From: Streptomyces sp. NBC_00704
Lineage (GTDB): Bacteria > Actinomycetota > Actinomycetes > Streptomycetales > Streptomycetaceae
Assembly: GCF_036226605.1 (NCBI RefSeq)
Contig: NZ_CP109000.1
Location: 5,948,501 to 6,012,500, forward strand
DNA length: 64,000 bases
Direction of reading: 5' to 3'
The notes beneath the pieces are model-generated. The model saw only the letters and a list, made by a program, of their open reading frames with translations. It made no database searches and was not told the origin of the DNA. The position numbers and the translations under genes are program-made. Below, piece after piece: positions 56,098 through 64,000 of this stretch (position 1 is its first letter; each line of letters starts with the position of its first letter).

Positions 56098-58275
56098 TCA
56101 GTTCGAGAGCTTCTTGTTGTCTCTCAAAATGTTGCTGCTCGATTCCCAGCCCTCGTTGACGGCGTTTCGGACGAGGGTGTTGGTTCCGTCTTCCGGGAGA
56201 TTCACGTGATGACGCTTCAAGGCGTCCTGCGTCGACCATTGCGTCTGCTGGTTGACCGAGTCCTGGGCCCTGCTGAGATCCTGCCCGTTCCGGTATATCG
56301 CCTCATCCAGAGCGCCGTCCAACTCTCTTCCGTCGAGCAGACGGCCGACGGCCATGCCGGCGACACCAGTGACGAAACCTCCACCTCCGGCATATGCGGC
56401 ACCTGCCGGTCCGCTGGGCGTCAGAATGGCGGTGCCGTACCCGATTCCGGCCGAGAGCACGGTATTGAAGAAATCTCCTTGGTTCTTCAGGCTGTCGTTG
56501 TACGCCTTTTCGGACTCCACGGATTTTTCGATGTCCGCGTCAGCAATCGAATGCCCGACGATCCCTTCGATGATCCCAGCGTTTCTTCCGATGCCCTGAA
56601 GAACCTGGTCCCGGTCTCCGTCGTACAGAGACGGGTCAGCCAAGTGCGCGTCAAGGAGGCTGCCGGTGTAGATGCTTTCTCCGTAGACGATTCCTGCTCT
56701 TCCGGACGGATCCAATGACGTTGCTGCCAGGAATCGAGCCACCTCCGGTCGCTGCAGTCCCGAGACGGAGTCGCTGGGTGAAAGGAAGATCGCCTCGGAC
56801 TCCGGTCCCCCGAACGACCTGCTGATTTCCGGCATATAGGCAGCTGCCATGTGCCCGAAACTCTCGCCCATCCCTCTTCCCACAAGGTCGGCGCCGCCGT
56901 CGGCCTGCGCCACCTGTTCCATGATGTTCGCCATGATCTGGACCTGGGTCTCGCTGTGGGGCGGAGCTGCGGCCATCGAGTCCCCCAACCCGACACCGGT
57001 CACCGCGGCTTCCAGCGCGTGCCCGAGTGAGGGGCCCCGGTCCGTGTACGCGGTCGTGGCCAGCAAGCGGTTGAGGTCGGTCTTGGAGTCGAACGCGTGC
57101 GTCGCCGCCTCGGGATTGTGCGACAGGCCCTCGAACAGTCCCTCCAGCGGGTCCCGCCCGTTGCCGTCGCCGAAGACGAGGTCGACGGCGTCATAGCCCT
57201 TGACCCACAGGGCGTCGGTGTTGTTCTCGCCACCCACCTCGTCCCTTTTGAAAAGAATCTTCCGGTAGTCGTCCAGGAACTCCGTGTCGTACTGCCCCTC
57301 CCGCATCAGGCTGCTGATGACCTGGGAGCCCAGAGCGCCGATCGGGCTGAGCGCGTTCGTGGCGCGGAAGTTGGTGTTCCGTTCGGCGATCAGGTCTTTC
57401 CTCCAGTCCCGCATGGCGTCCGAGTCCGAGAAGGACGCCGTGGCCAGGGTGAGGCTCAGGTTGTTCTGGAGGCTCTTCATCGTCTCCAGTTCAGTGCCCC
57501 TGGCACCGGCGTGCGCCGAGGTCATCTCGGTCCAGAACTGAAGCGTTCCCTTGGGGCCGAGGCGGGTGGCGAACTGCTCTGCGAACAGGGCGTCGCCGTT
57601 GTACTTCTCCATCGTGCGGTTGAAGTCGGCGATGTCGTCGAGGCTCATGTCGGCCGGGTTCCTGGCCATCCGGGCGAGCTTCTCCGCTGCCGCGACGGCT
57701 TCGGCAGCCTCGTCCCGGTTCGCGTAAGCTGCGTCGGCGAAGCCGTACTTGGCCTGGTCGACGAGCAGTCGCAGGACCTTCGCGGCGCTGTTGTCGCTCT
57801 GTGTCGCCTTGCTCAGGATGCCCTGGATCTCGTCGCGGAAGGCGTCCACCACCTTCTGATCCGTCACACCGGTCTTCCCGCTGGGGTCGGACGCCCAGTC
57901 GGGCCGGGTGTTCCCGGCGACGGTGAACGTGCCCTCACCGGTGTCGACCACGGTCAGATGCTGCCCCGCGGCTCGGCTGATCGCGTCGTTCAACTGAGTC
58001 CGGTAGTCGATGAGTTCATCGCGGGTGTCGCTGAGGATCTTGGTGATGGAGTCGGCCTGGGTGTGCGCGTCGGCGAACTCGGCCGCGGTCCTGGTGATGA
58101 ACTCACGGGAGACGGTGGCGTTGACCCCGGCCCACTTGGCCTTGTCCGCCTTCGCCTTGAGGTTGGTCTCCGCGTCCTTCCGCAGTTCCGCGAGATTCTT
58201 CGTCATCTGCTTCCAGTCGGTGACCGCTTCACCGAGCTTGGAGAAGTCCCCGTGGCGCAGAGCGTCGAGGTCCAT
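56098..58275 (-). CDS. Large WXG-motif ESX protein (DUF6571-like), effector candidate
   Basis: 725 aa. The N-terminal helical part (1-110) has WAG at residue 48. The middle (about 150-520) is a long helical region of the type I associate with DUF6571 proteins of streptomycete ESX loci. A Gly-rich hydrophobic stretch near 615-650 (PAGAAYAGGGGFVTGVAGMA) could insert in membranes. The C-terminal 90 residues include RNAVNEGWESSSN, also found in the remnant at 55341. ATG is five bases after the stop of the 148-aa partner. Base composition falls towards the 3' end (56100-56800), suggesting a swapped C-terminal part. Confidence 0.78.
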   Translation of the reverse strand: MDLDALRHGDFSKLGEAVTDWKQMTKNLAELRKDAETNLKAKADKAKWAGVNATVSREFITRTAAEFADAHTQADSITKILSDTRDELIDYRTQLNDAISRAAGQHLTVVDTGEGTFTVAGNTRPDWASDPSGKTGVTDQKVVDAFRDEIQGILSKATQSDNSAAKVLRLLVDQAKYGFADAAYANRDEAAEAVAAAEKLARMARNPADMSLDDIADFNRTMEKYNGDALFAEQFATRLGPKGTLQFWTEMTSAHAGARGTELETMKSLQNNLSLTLATASFSDSDAMRDWRKDLIAERNTNFRATNALSPIGALGSQVISSLMREGQYDTEFLDDYRKILFKRDEVGGENNTDALWVKGYDAVDLVFGDGNGRDPLEGLFEGLSHNPEAATHAFDSKTDLNRLLATTAYTDRGPSLGHALEAAVTGVGLGDSMAAAPPHSETQVQIMANIMEQVAQADGGADLVGRGMGESFGHMAAAYMPEISRSFGGPESEAIFLSPSDSVSGLQRPEVARFLAATSLDPSGRAGIVYGESIYTGSLLDAHLADPSLYDGDRDQVLQGIGRNAGIIEGIVGHSIADADIEKSVESEKAYNDSLKNQGDFFNTVLSAGIGYGTAILTPSGPAGAAYAGGGGFVTGVAGMAVGRLLDGRELDGALDEAIYRNGQDLSRAQDSVNQQTQWSTQDALKRHHVNLPEDGTNTLVRNAVNEGWESSSNILRDNKKLSN

Positions 58276-58280
58276 CGGCG

Positions 58281-58727
58281 TCAGTGGCCCTTCCGGTCGT
58301 CGAAACCCTTGTCCAACGTCGCGATGCTGCTGACCGCGCCTGCGATGTACGAGTCGTCCGCCGCGTGCTGGTTCTTCGTGAACCGCAGGTGGTTGGAGAT
58401 GTGGGCGCAGGCGTCCAGCAGGGTCCTGGTCTGTTCGCTCCAGCGCTCCGTGACGTGGTCCAGGGCCGCGCCCAGCGCGAAACCCTCACCCTTGAGTCCG
58501 CCCGCGGCCGCGGCGGAGGCCACGCGTGCGTGCCCGCTGTAGGTCGTGAAGTCCACGAACAGGTCGTGAGCCGCCTTGCCGACCGCCTCCAGATCCTTGT
58601 GGCCGGCCACCAGGTCGCCCTGCGTGCCGTCCCCGCCCTGGTCGGCCGGGTACTGGTTGAGCTGCATCCGGGTGGCATGCCGACCGGCCGCCGCTGCCTT
58701 AGCCTGCTCCCACTCTTCCCACGCCAT
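58281..58727 (-). CDS. Helical ESX-associated partner protein
   Basis: 148 aa, starting MAWEEWEQAK, helical, with no conserved export motif seen. ATG 58727 follows AAGGGGA. The gap to the 725-aa gene is five bases, so they are one operon and may form a secreted pair. Confidence 0.75.
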   Translation of the reverse strand: MAWEEWEQAKAAAAGRHATRMQLNQYPADQGGDGTQGDLVAGHKDLEAVGKAAHDLFVDFTTYSGHARVASAAAAGGLKGEGFALGAALDHVTERWSEQTRTLLDACAHISNHLRFTKNQHAADDSYIAGAVSSIATLDKGFDDRKGH

Positions 58728-58741
58728 GCGTGATCCCCTTC

Positions 58742-58771
58742 CCCGTGTCCCCGTGTCCCCGTGTCCCCGTG
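58742..58771. repeat. 8-bp tandem repeat upstream of the 148-aa gene
   Basis: The unit CCCGTGTC is repeated nearly four times just upstream of the ribosome site. Such short repeats can vary in copy number and alter leader length. Confidence 0.6.
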
Positions 58772-58816
58772 AGTCCGCCTGCCGGACGGGAGAGCCGCGC
58801 CCGCTCCCGGCAGACG

Positions 58817-58851
58817 GATGCGTGAACTCGGGTCCGGTGAGTTCACGCATC
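58817..58851. terminator. 13-bp inverted repeat after eccC
   Basis: GATGCGTGAACTC (58817-58829) and its complement (58839-58851) with a 9-base loop lie between the eccC stop and the 148-aa gene. It may be the eccC terminator or, given its moderate GC content, a regulator site. Confidence 0.6.
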
Positions 58852-58913
58852 TCACCCTACTTACCCCAACTCGCCCCGCACGCCCCGGTGTTGGCCGAGG
58901 CCAGGCCTGCCCC

Positions 58914-61900
58914 CTACGCCCGCTCATCCGTACCTTCCGGCACCCGTCCGACCTGCACCAGCGGCTTCCCTCGCCGGCGTGACACGAAGACGCCCCGTCC
59001 GGCAGGCATCGGACGAGGCCGTACGCCTCCGAGGAGGTCGCCTTCTCCGGGGTCGCCCGCCAACACCACGCCCTGTGCGCCGAGTTCCTTGATGCGCTGC
59101 ATGAACGTCTCGTACGACGCCCGCCCCGCGCCCGCCGTCGACCGCGCGATGATGAACCGCACGCCCACGTCCCGGGCGAACGGCAGGAGTTCCGTCAGTC
59201 CGGCCAGCGGGTTGCCGCTGGACGTCGCCACCAGGTCGTAGTCGTCGATGACCACGTACACCGTCGGCCCGCGCCACCAGCTGCGGTCCCGCAACTGCTG
59301 CGCCGTGACGTCGGCCGTGGGCGTGCGGCGCTTCATCAGGTCCGCCAGCGCGGCCATGTGGTGCTCCATGGCGTTGGACATCGGGATGTACTCGGCCAGA
59401 TGCGAGGACGGCGTCACGTCCAGCAGGGAGCGCCTGTTGTCGACGACGAACAGCTTGCACTCGTCGCCCGAGTAGCGCTCCGTCAACTGCTTGATCAGCA
59501 GCCGCAGCAGGTTCGACTTACCGGACTCGCCCTCACCGAAGACGAGGAAGAACGGGTCCTGCTCGAAGTCGACGAAGACCGGTTCGAGGGCGTTCTCGTC
59601 CAGGGCGAACGCAACGCCGCGACGCGGGAAACGGCCCCCCGGCGGCAGCGAGGCGGCCGGGAACTCCCGCGGCAGCAGCCGCACCTCGGGAGCTTCGGAG
59701 CCCTCCCAGTGCCGGGTGACCTCGGCGGCCAGCGCCTGTGTGGCCTCGGAGAGGTCGCTGTCGGAGGTGAGGCCGTCGATCCGCGGCACCGCGGCCATGA
59801 AGTGCAGCTTCTGCGGGGACTGGCCGCGGCCCGGAACGCCCGCCGGGACGTTCGCCGCGACCTTGCGGTCGATCTCCGAGTCCATGATGTCTCCGAGGCG
59901 CAGCTCCAGGCGGTTCATCAGGTGGTCCTTGAGAGCCGACCGGACCTCCATCGACCGCGACGCGGTCAGCACCAGGTGGATGCCGTAGCCGAGGCCGCGC
60001 GCCGCGATCTCGTGGATGATCTGGTCCAGGGCCTCGTATTCCGCGCGGAAGTTCCCCCAGCCGTCGATGACCAGGAACACGTCGCCCCACGGCTGGTCCG
60101 CCACCGGGATGTCGCCCCTCGCCCGCCCGGCCCGGAAGTCCGCCATCGAGGGGATCCCGGCCGAGCGGAAGTACTCCTCGCGCCGGTTCAGGACGCCGTA
60201 CACCTCGGCCACCGTCCGCCGCACCCGTTCCGGGTCCAGCCGCGAGGCGATGCCGCCCACATGCGGCAGACCGGCCACCGTCGACATCCCGCCGCCGCCG
60301 AAGTCGAGTCCGTAGAACTGCACTTCGTGCGGCGTGTGGGTGAGGGCGAACGCCGCGATCAGCGAGCGCACCAGCGTCGACTTGCCGGACTGCGGGCCGC
60401 CGATGATCTGCATGTGGCCGGCCGCGCCGGAGAAGTCCACCCAGAGGGAGTCGCGCCGCTGCTCGAACGGTTTGTCCACCAGGCCGACCGGCACGACCAG
60501 CCGGCCCGCGCCCTCGTAGCCGGGCTGGGTGAGCCCGCGGCCCGGCACGGCCGTGAGACCGGGCAGGAGCGCGTCGAGCGGCGGCGGGCTGTCCAGCGGC
60601 GGCAGCCACACCTGGTGCGCCGCGGGCCCCTGCGCCTCGAGCCGGCGCACGATCACGTCGAGGACGGTGTCGGCGAGCGCCTCGTCGACCTCCGGAGCGT
60701 CCCCGGAACGCGGCTGCCGCGGCAGGGCCGCGTGCCGCACCGGCACCTCGGCCGAGGTGAACAGCACCGGCCGCCGGTCCACCGGGAGCGCCCCGCCGAC
60801 GGCCGCCGCCCGCTGCCCGCCCGCCCGGTGGACGCCGGACACGTACGCCGCCTTGAACCGCACCATCTCGTCCGTGCCGAACTTCAGGAACCCCGAACCC
60901 GGCACGTTCGGCAGCGAGTACGCGTCGGGCACGCCCAGCGCCGCTCGCGACTCCGCCGCGGAGAACGTGCGCAGACCCACGCGGTACGACAGATACGTCT
61001 CCAGGCCGCGCAGGCGGCCCTCCTCCAGGCGCTGCGAGGCCAGCAGCAGGTGCACGCCGAGGGAGCGGCCGATCCGGCCGATCTGCACGAACATCTCGAT
61101 GAAGTCCGGCTTCGCCGTCAGCAGCTCGCTGAACTCGTCGATCACCAGCACCAGGGAGGGGATTGGCTGCAGAGCGGCTCCCGCGGCCCGCGCCTTCTCG
61201 TAGTCGTGGATGTTGGCGTAGTTGCCCGCGTCCCGCAGCAGTTCCTGACGCCGGTTGAGCTCTCCGCGGATGGAGTCGCCCATCCGGTCGACCAGCGTCA
61301 GGTCGTCCGCGAGGTTGGTGATGACCGCCGCCACGTGCGGCATCTGCGCCATGCCGGCGAAGGTCGCGCCGCCCTTGAAGTCGGCGAGGACGAAGTTCAG
61401 CGTCTCGGACGAGTGGGTGACCGCGAGGCCCAGCACCAGCGTGCGCAGCAGCTCCGACTTGCCCGATCCCGTCGCGCCCACACACAGGCCGTGCGGGCCC
61501 ATGCCCTCCTGCGCCGCCTCCTTGAGGTCCAGCATCACCGGACGGCCGTCCTCGCCCACCCCGATCGGCACGCGCAGCCGCTCGGCCAGCGAACGCGCCC
61601 GCCAGGTGCGCGAGGGGTCCACCGCCGCCGCGTCCCCGAGGTTCAGCAGATCGGTGAACTCCAGGTTGGCCAGCAGCGGTTCGTCGTCGTCCCCGCCCGA
61701 GGCCATGCGCAGCGGGGCGAGCTGCCGGGCGAGCGCCTCCGCGGACTCCGGCGAGAGGGCGTCGGGCGTGCCCTCGTAGACGGCGCCGTGCGCCGACTCC
61801 AGCCGCAGAGCGCCGGGCTGGACGACGATGTCCAGCTCGCCTCCCGCTCCCGCGAGCTCACCGGGGACGACCTCCAGCACCGTCACACCCTGCAGCCCCT

Positions 61901-62894
61901 CGGGGTTGGCCAGGACCGAGTCCGGAGGGAGGGAGACACCGTCCAGGACGACGACCACATGCGGTTCGTCGGGCAGTGGCGCCGCGTTCGGATGGAAGCG
62001 CGGCCGGCCGGCCAGCCGCGCCCCGAGCAACTGCTCCAGCCCGCGGACGTCCGTGCCGACGAGCCTGCGGCTGCCCGCCCCGTCCACGGCGTCGGACGAC
62101 TGGACGTGCGGCAGCCACTTGACCCAGTCCCAGTGCGGCAGTTCCCCCCGCCCGGCCGCGACGACGAGGACCATGTCCTCGGACGAGTGCAGCGCGGCCA
62201 GCGAACCGGCCAGGGCACGGGCGCACGAGCGCACCGACTCCGGGTCGCCGCTGAGCGTGACGTGGTAGAAGGCCCGCAGGGAGACGGCCATCGGCAGGTC
62301 GTCCAGGCTGCCGTGGACGGTGACGAAGCGCTGCAGCGCGCCCGCCGTCAGCGGCTCCAGCTGCTCCACCGGGCCGGTCTCGGGGGCGACGAGCGGGGTC
62401 GCCAGCGCCTGCGGGCCGAGCCCTACCCGGACCTGGGCGAAGTCCTCGTCCCCGGGCCTGCGTTCCCACACCCGGCTGCCCTCGGCGACCAGGGCCCACA
62501 GCTGCTCCGGAGAGGGGTGCAGGTAGTACTGGGCGTCGCGCTGGGCCCGGGCCGTGTCGAGCGCGGTGCGCCGGGTCTGCGCCAGATAGCTCAGGTAGTC
62601 CCGGCGCATGTCCGCCAACTGCCCCTGGGAGCCCCGGCGGAAGCGCACCACCATCGCGATCGACATCGCCACGGTCGAGGCGATCATGACCATGCCCATG
62701 ATCTTCATGAACGGCTGCCCGCTCGTGAAGAAGAAGACCACCGAACCGCCCATGCCGAGCGTCGGCAGCAGTTGCATCAGCACGCTTTCCTGATGCCCCC
62801 GTGGCAGCTCCGGCGGAGGCTGCAGGACGACCTCGTCCGTCGGCACCTCGGACGGCAGCGCCCGTGGTGGGCGCTTCACGACGATATGGCTCAC
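58914..62894 (-). CDS. eccC: Type VII secretion ATPase EccC (FtsK/SpoIIIE family)
   Basis: 1326 aa. Two membrane helices near residues 40-85 lead to a DUF domain and three P-loop ATPase domains: GATGSGKSE (about 472-480), GGPQSGKST (about 831-839) and GEGESGKSN (about 1118-1126). It is a single-chain EccC (not split into Ca and Cb). EccC recognises substrates such as EsxB and powers export. GTG 62894 starts the conserved MSHIVVKRPPR. It is divergent from eccD across 229 bp. Confidence 0.97.
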   Translation of the reverse strand: MSHIVVKRPPRALPSEVPTDEVVLQPPPELPRGHQESVLMQLLPTLGMGGSVVFFFTSGQPFMKIMGMVMIASTVAMSIAMVVRFRRGSQGQLADMRRDYLSYLAQTRRTALDTARAQRDAQYYLHPSPEQLWALVAEGSRVWERRPGDEDFAQVRVGLGPQALATPLVAPETGPVEQLEPLTAGALQRFVTVHGSLDDLPMAVSLRAFYHVTLSGDPESVRSCARALAGSLAALHSSEDMVLVVAAGRGELPHWDWVKWLPHVQSSDAVDGAGSRRLVGTDVRGLEQLLGARLAGRPRFHPNAAPLPDEPHVVVVLDGVSLPPDSVLANPEGLQGVTVLEVVPGELAGAGGELDIVVQPGALRLESAHGAVYEGTPDALSPESAEALARQLAPLRMASGGDDDEPLLANLEFTDLLNLGDAAAVDPSRTWRARSLAERLRVPIGVGEDGRPVMLDLKEAAQEGMGPHGLCVGATGSGKSELLRTLVLGLAVTHSSETLNFVLADFKGGATFAGMAQMPHVAAVITNLADDLTLVDRMGDSIRGELNRRQELLRDAGNYANIHDYEKARAAGAALQPIPSLVLVIDEFSELLTAKPDFIEMFVQIGRIGRSLGVHLLLASQRLEEGRLRGLETYLSYRVGLRTFSAAESRAALGVPDAYSLPNVPGSGFLKFGTDEMVRFKAAYVSGVHRAGGQRAAAVGGALPVDRRPVLFTSAEVPVRHAALPRQPRSGDAPEVDEALADTVLDVIVRRLEAQGPAAHQVWLPPLDSPPPLDALLPGLTAVPGRGLTQPGYEGAGRLVVPVGLVDKPFEQRRDSLWVDFSGAAGHMQIIGGPQSGKSTLVRSLIAAFALTHTPHEVQFYGLDFGGGGMSTVAGLPHVGGIASRLDPERVRRTVAEVYGVLNRREEYFRSAGIPSMADFRAGRARGDIPVADQPWGDVFLVIDGWGNFRAEYEALDQIIHEIAARGLGYGIHLVLTASRSMEVRSALKDHLMNRLELRLGDIMDSEIDRKVAANVPAGVPGRGQSPQKLHFMAAVPRIDGLTSDSDLSEATQALAAEVTRHWEGSEAPEVRLLPREFPAASLPPGGRFPRRGVAFALDENALEPVFVDFEQDPFFLVFGEGESGKSNLLRLLIKQLTERYSGDECKLFVVDNRRSLLDVTPSSHLAEYIPMSNAMEHHMAALADLMKRRTPTADVTAQQLRDRSWWRGPTVYVVIDDYDLVATSSGNPLAGLTELLPFARDVGVRFIIARSTAGAGRASYETFMQRIKELGAQGVVLAGDPGEGDLLGGVRPRPMPAGRGVFVSRRRGKPLVQVGRVPEGTDERA

Positions 62895-62970
62895 TGCTCA
62901 CCAATCCTCTTGCGAGGCCCCCGAAATACCGTCCGTCACCCCGTGTCAGCCGGACGCAGGCCGCCGCGTG

Positions 62971-63009
62971 ATCCTACTGACCACCCCCGCGACCCGAGGA
63001 CGGTAGGGT
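62971..63009. promoter_or_regulatory. Possible divergent promoter between eccC and eccD
   Basis: A TAGGAT -10-like hexamer on the - strand (62976-62971) and TAGGGT on the + strand (63004-63009) lie back to back. Neither has a clear -35, so this is weak. Confidence 0.25.
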
Positions 63010-63123
63010 GCCGGATGTTCGCGTGAGCACACCGCGGCCGCTCGGAGCACGCACCCGAGCGGGACGCCGCACACCGCACGGTCACACCGTCGACGCGGAA
63101 CCATCACGGAGGGGGAGCAGCAG

Positions 63124-64000
63124 GTGAGTATCGCGGCCTCCGCGGCAGCCACCGCAGAAGGGCGCGGCGCCGCGGCCACGGCGGGGACGGGGCTCGGCTT
63201 CTGCCGGGTCACGATCGTCGCCCCCGACAGCCGGATCGACGTGGCGCTGCCCGACGACGTTCCCGTCGCCGACATCTACCCGGAGATCCTCAGGCTCGCC
63301 CGGCAGAGCCCCGCCGAAGGCGCTCCGGTCGGCTACCACCTGGTCCGCCGGGACGGAACCGTCCTCGACAGCTCGCGGTCGTTCGCCGCCCAGCACATCC
63401 TCGACGGCGAACTCCTCACCCTGCGCCCCTTCTCCGAGTCCCTGCCGCCCGCGGTCTTCGACGACGTCTCCGAGGCGGTCGCCGCCGCGGTGACCCGCGA
63501 GCACACCCTGTGGAGCGGCCACCTGACCCGTGCCGCGGGCCTCGTGGGCGGAGGCGTCCTGCCGGCCCTGCTCGCCTTCGTGGCCTGGAACGGCGACCCG
63601 CGCCACGACATGAACAGCCTGCCCGGCGTCCTCGCCGCGGTCGTCGGCGTCCTGCTGGTCGCCCTCGCCTGCGTCCGGGCCCGCGTCTACGACGACCGCG
63701 GCTCCGCCGTGGCCCTCGGTCTCGGCGCGCTGCCCAACGTGGCGGTCGCGGGCTCCGGCCTCCTGCCGCTCGCCGACGGCCAGGGCATCGGCCGGCTCCA
63801 GTTCCTGCTGGCCTGCGCCGCGGTCCTGCTGGCCTCGGTCCTGCTCACCCTGTGCTCACCCCGCGGGGACGGCCCCTTCGTCGCCTTCGTGGTCGCCTCC
63901 GGGACGGGAATGACGGCGGCCTTCGCGGCGATCCTCGCGCACTGGACCCCCGCCGAGACGGCCGCTCTGTGCGCCCCCGTCGGCGTGGGAGCCCAGGCCT
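63124..64000 (+). CDS. eccD: Type VII secretion protein EccD, N-terminal part (cut by window end)
   Basis: The frame is open from GTG 63124 (ribosome site GGAGGGGG) to the window end, 292 codons. After an Ala-rich start, a ubiquitin-like (YukD) domain is visible (CRVTIVAPDSRIDVALPDDV, GELLTLRPF) at about residues 25-115. From about residue 140 several membrane helices begin (AAGLVGGGVLPALLAFVAW, LAAVVGVLLVALACVRA, LQFLLACAAVLLASVLLTL). This is the EccD layout, which forms the channel's multi-span part. Full-length EccD has eleven spans. Confidence 0.92.
   Translation, partial: MSIAASAAATAEGRGAAATAGTGLGFCRVTIVAPDSRIDVALPDDVPVADIYPEILRLARQSPAEGAPVGYHLVRRDGTVLDSSRSFAAQHILDGELLTLRPFSESLPPAVFDDVSEAVAAAVTREHTLWSGHLTRAAGLVGGGVLPALLAFVAWNGDPRHDMNSLPGVLAAVVGVLLVALACVRARVYDDRGSAVALGLGALPNVAVAGSGLLPLADGQGIGRLQFLLACAAVLLASVLLTLCSPRGDGPFVAFVVASGTGMTAAFAAILAHWTPAETAALCAPVGVGAQA

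Noticed and set aside
58284..58733. 149-codon + strand frame opposite the 148-aa helical gene
   Set aside because: Mirror of the real gene with no ribosome site; the - strand frame is coupled to the 725-aa gene.

Overview
The window is chromosomal DNA from a high-GC actinomycete, almost certainly a Streptomyces. The evidence is strong third-position GC bias, GTG starts, translationally coupled operons, and the order dxr / site-2 protease / ispG / GNAT / GNAT / proS / rimP-nusA-ylxR-infB-DUF503-rbfA-truB / ribF followed by a type VII (ESX) secretion locus, which is the order I know from streptomycetes. No rRNA, tRNA or CRISPR array was seen.

Region 1 (2-10338) is a polysaccharide-use locus. 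On the + strand a GH74 xyloglucanase (truncated by the window edge), a GH42 beta-galactosidase and a GH95 alpha-L-fucosidase are coupled by overlapping stop/start codons. On the - strand lie a LacI-type regulator, a GH31 alpha-xylosidase-like enzyme and a sulfotransferase. Together the four hydrolases match what is needed to take fucosylated xyloglucan apart (backbone cut, then fucose, galactose and xylose removal). Two operator-like palindromes sit upstream of the regulator.

Region 2 (10762-24936) holds an acyl-CoA dehydrogenase and the MEP isoprenoid genes dxr and ispG with an M50 protease. A decayed serine recombinase, carrying two frameshifts and an IS5-type transposase domain at its C-terminus, lies between the protease and ispG. 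Two acetyltransferases and proS follow. Next come a 534-bp gene-free stretch with an eight-copy 26-bp minisatellite bracketed by a longer imperfect direct repeat, and a coupled - strand operon (Tat-type lipoprotein, DUF4439 protein, kinase-like protein with a degenerate active site).

Region 3 (25161-38021) is the conserved transcription/translation operon rimP to truB, then a 1415-aa protein joining an apparently inactive trypsin-like domain to a P-loop (STAND-like) ATPase, then ribF.

Region 4 (38167-64000) is an ESX/T7SS locus: a SCO5717/EspI-like ATPase, an unknown protein, EccE, EccB, two mycosin proteases, two small WXG100 proteins, several larger WXG-motif proteins that look like substrates or effectors, EccC, and the start of EccD at the window edge. 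Inside it, a 725-aa WXG-motif protein is followed by two copies of a membrane-anchored small protein, one frameshifted. Between them lies a short duplicate of the 725-aa protein's C-terminal tail, an arrangement like toxin-tail/immunity duplications. The best leads for something undescribed are this cassette, the pseudo-trypsin/STAND ATPase, and the serine recombinase with a transposase domain.
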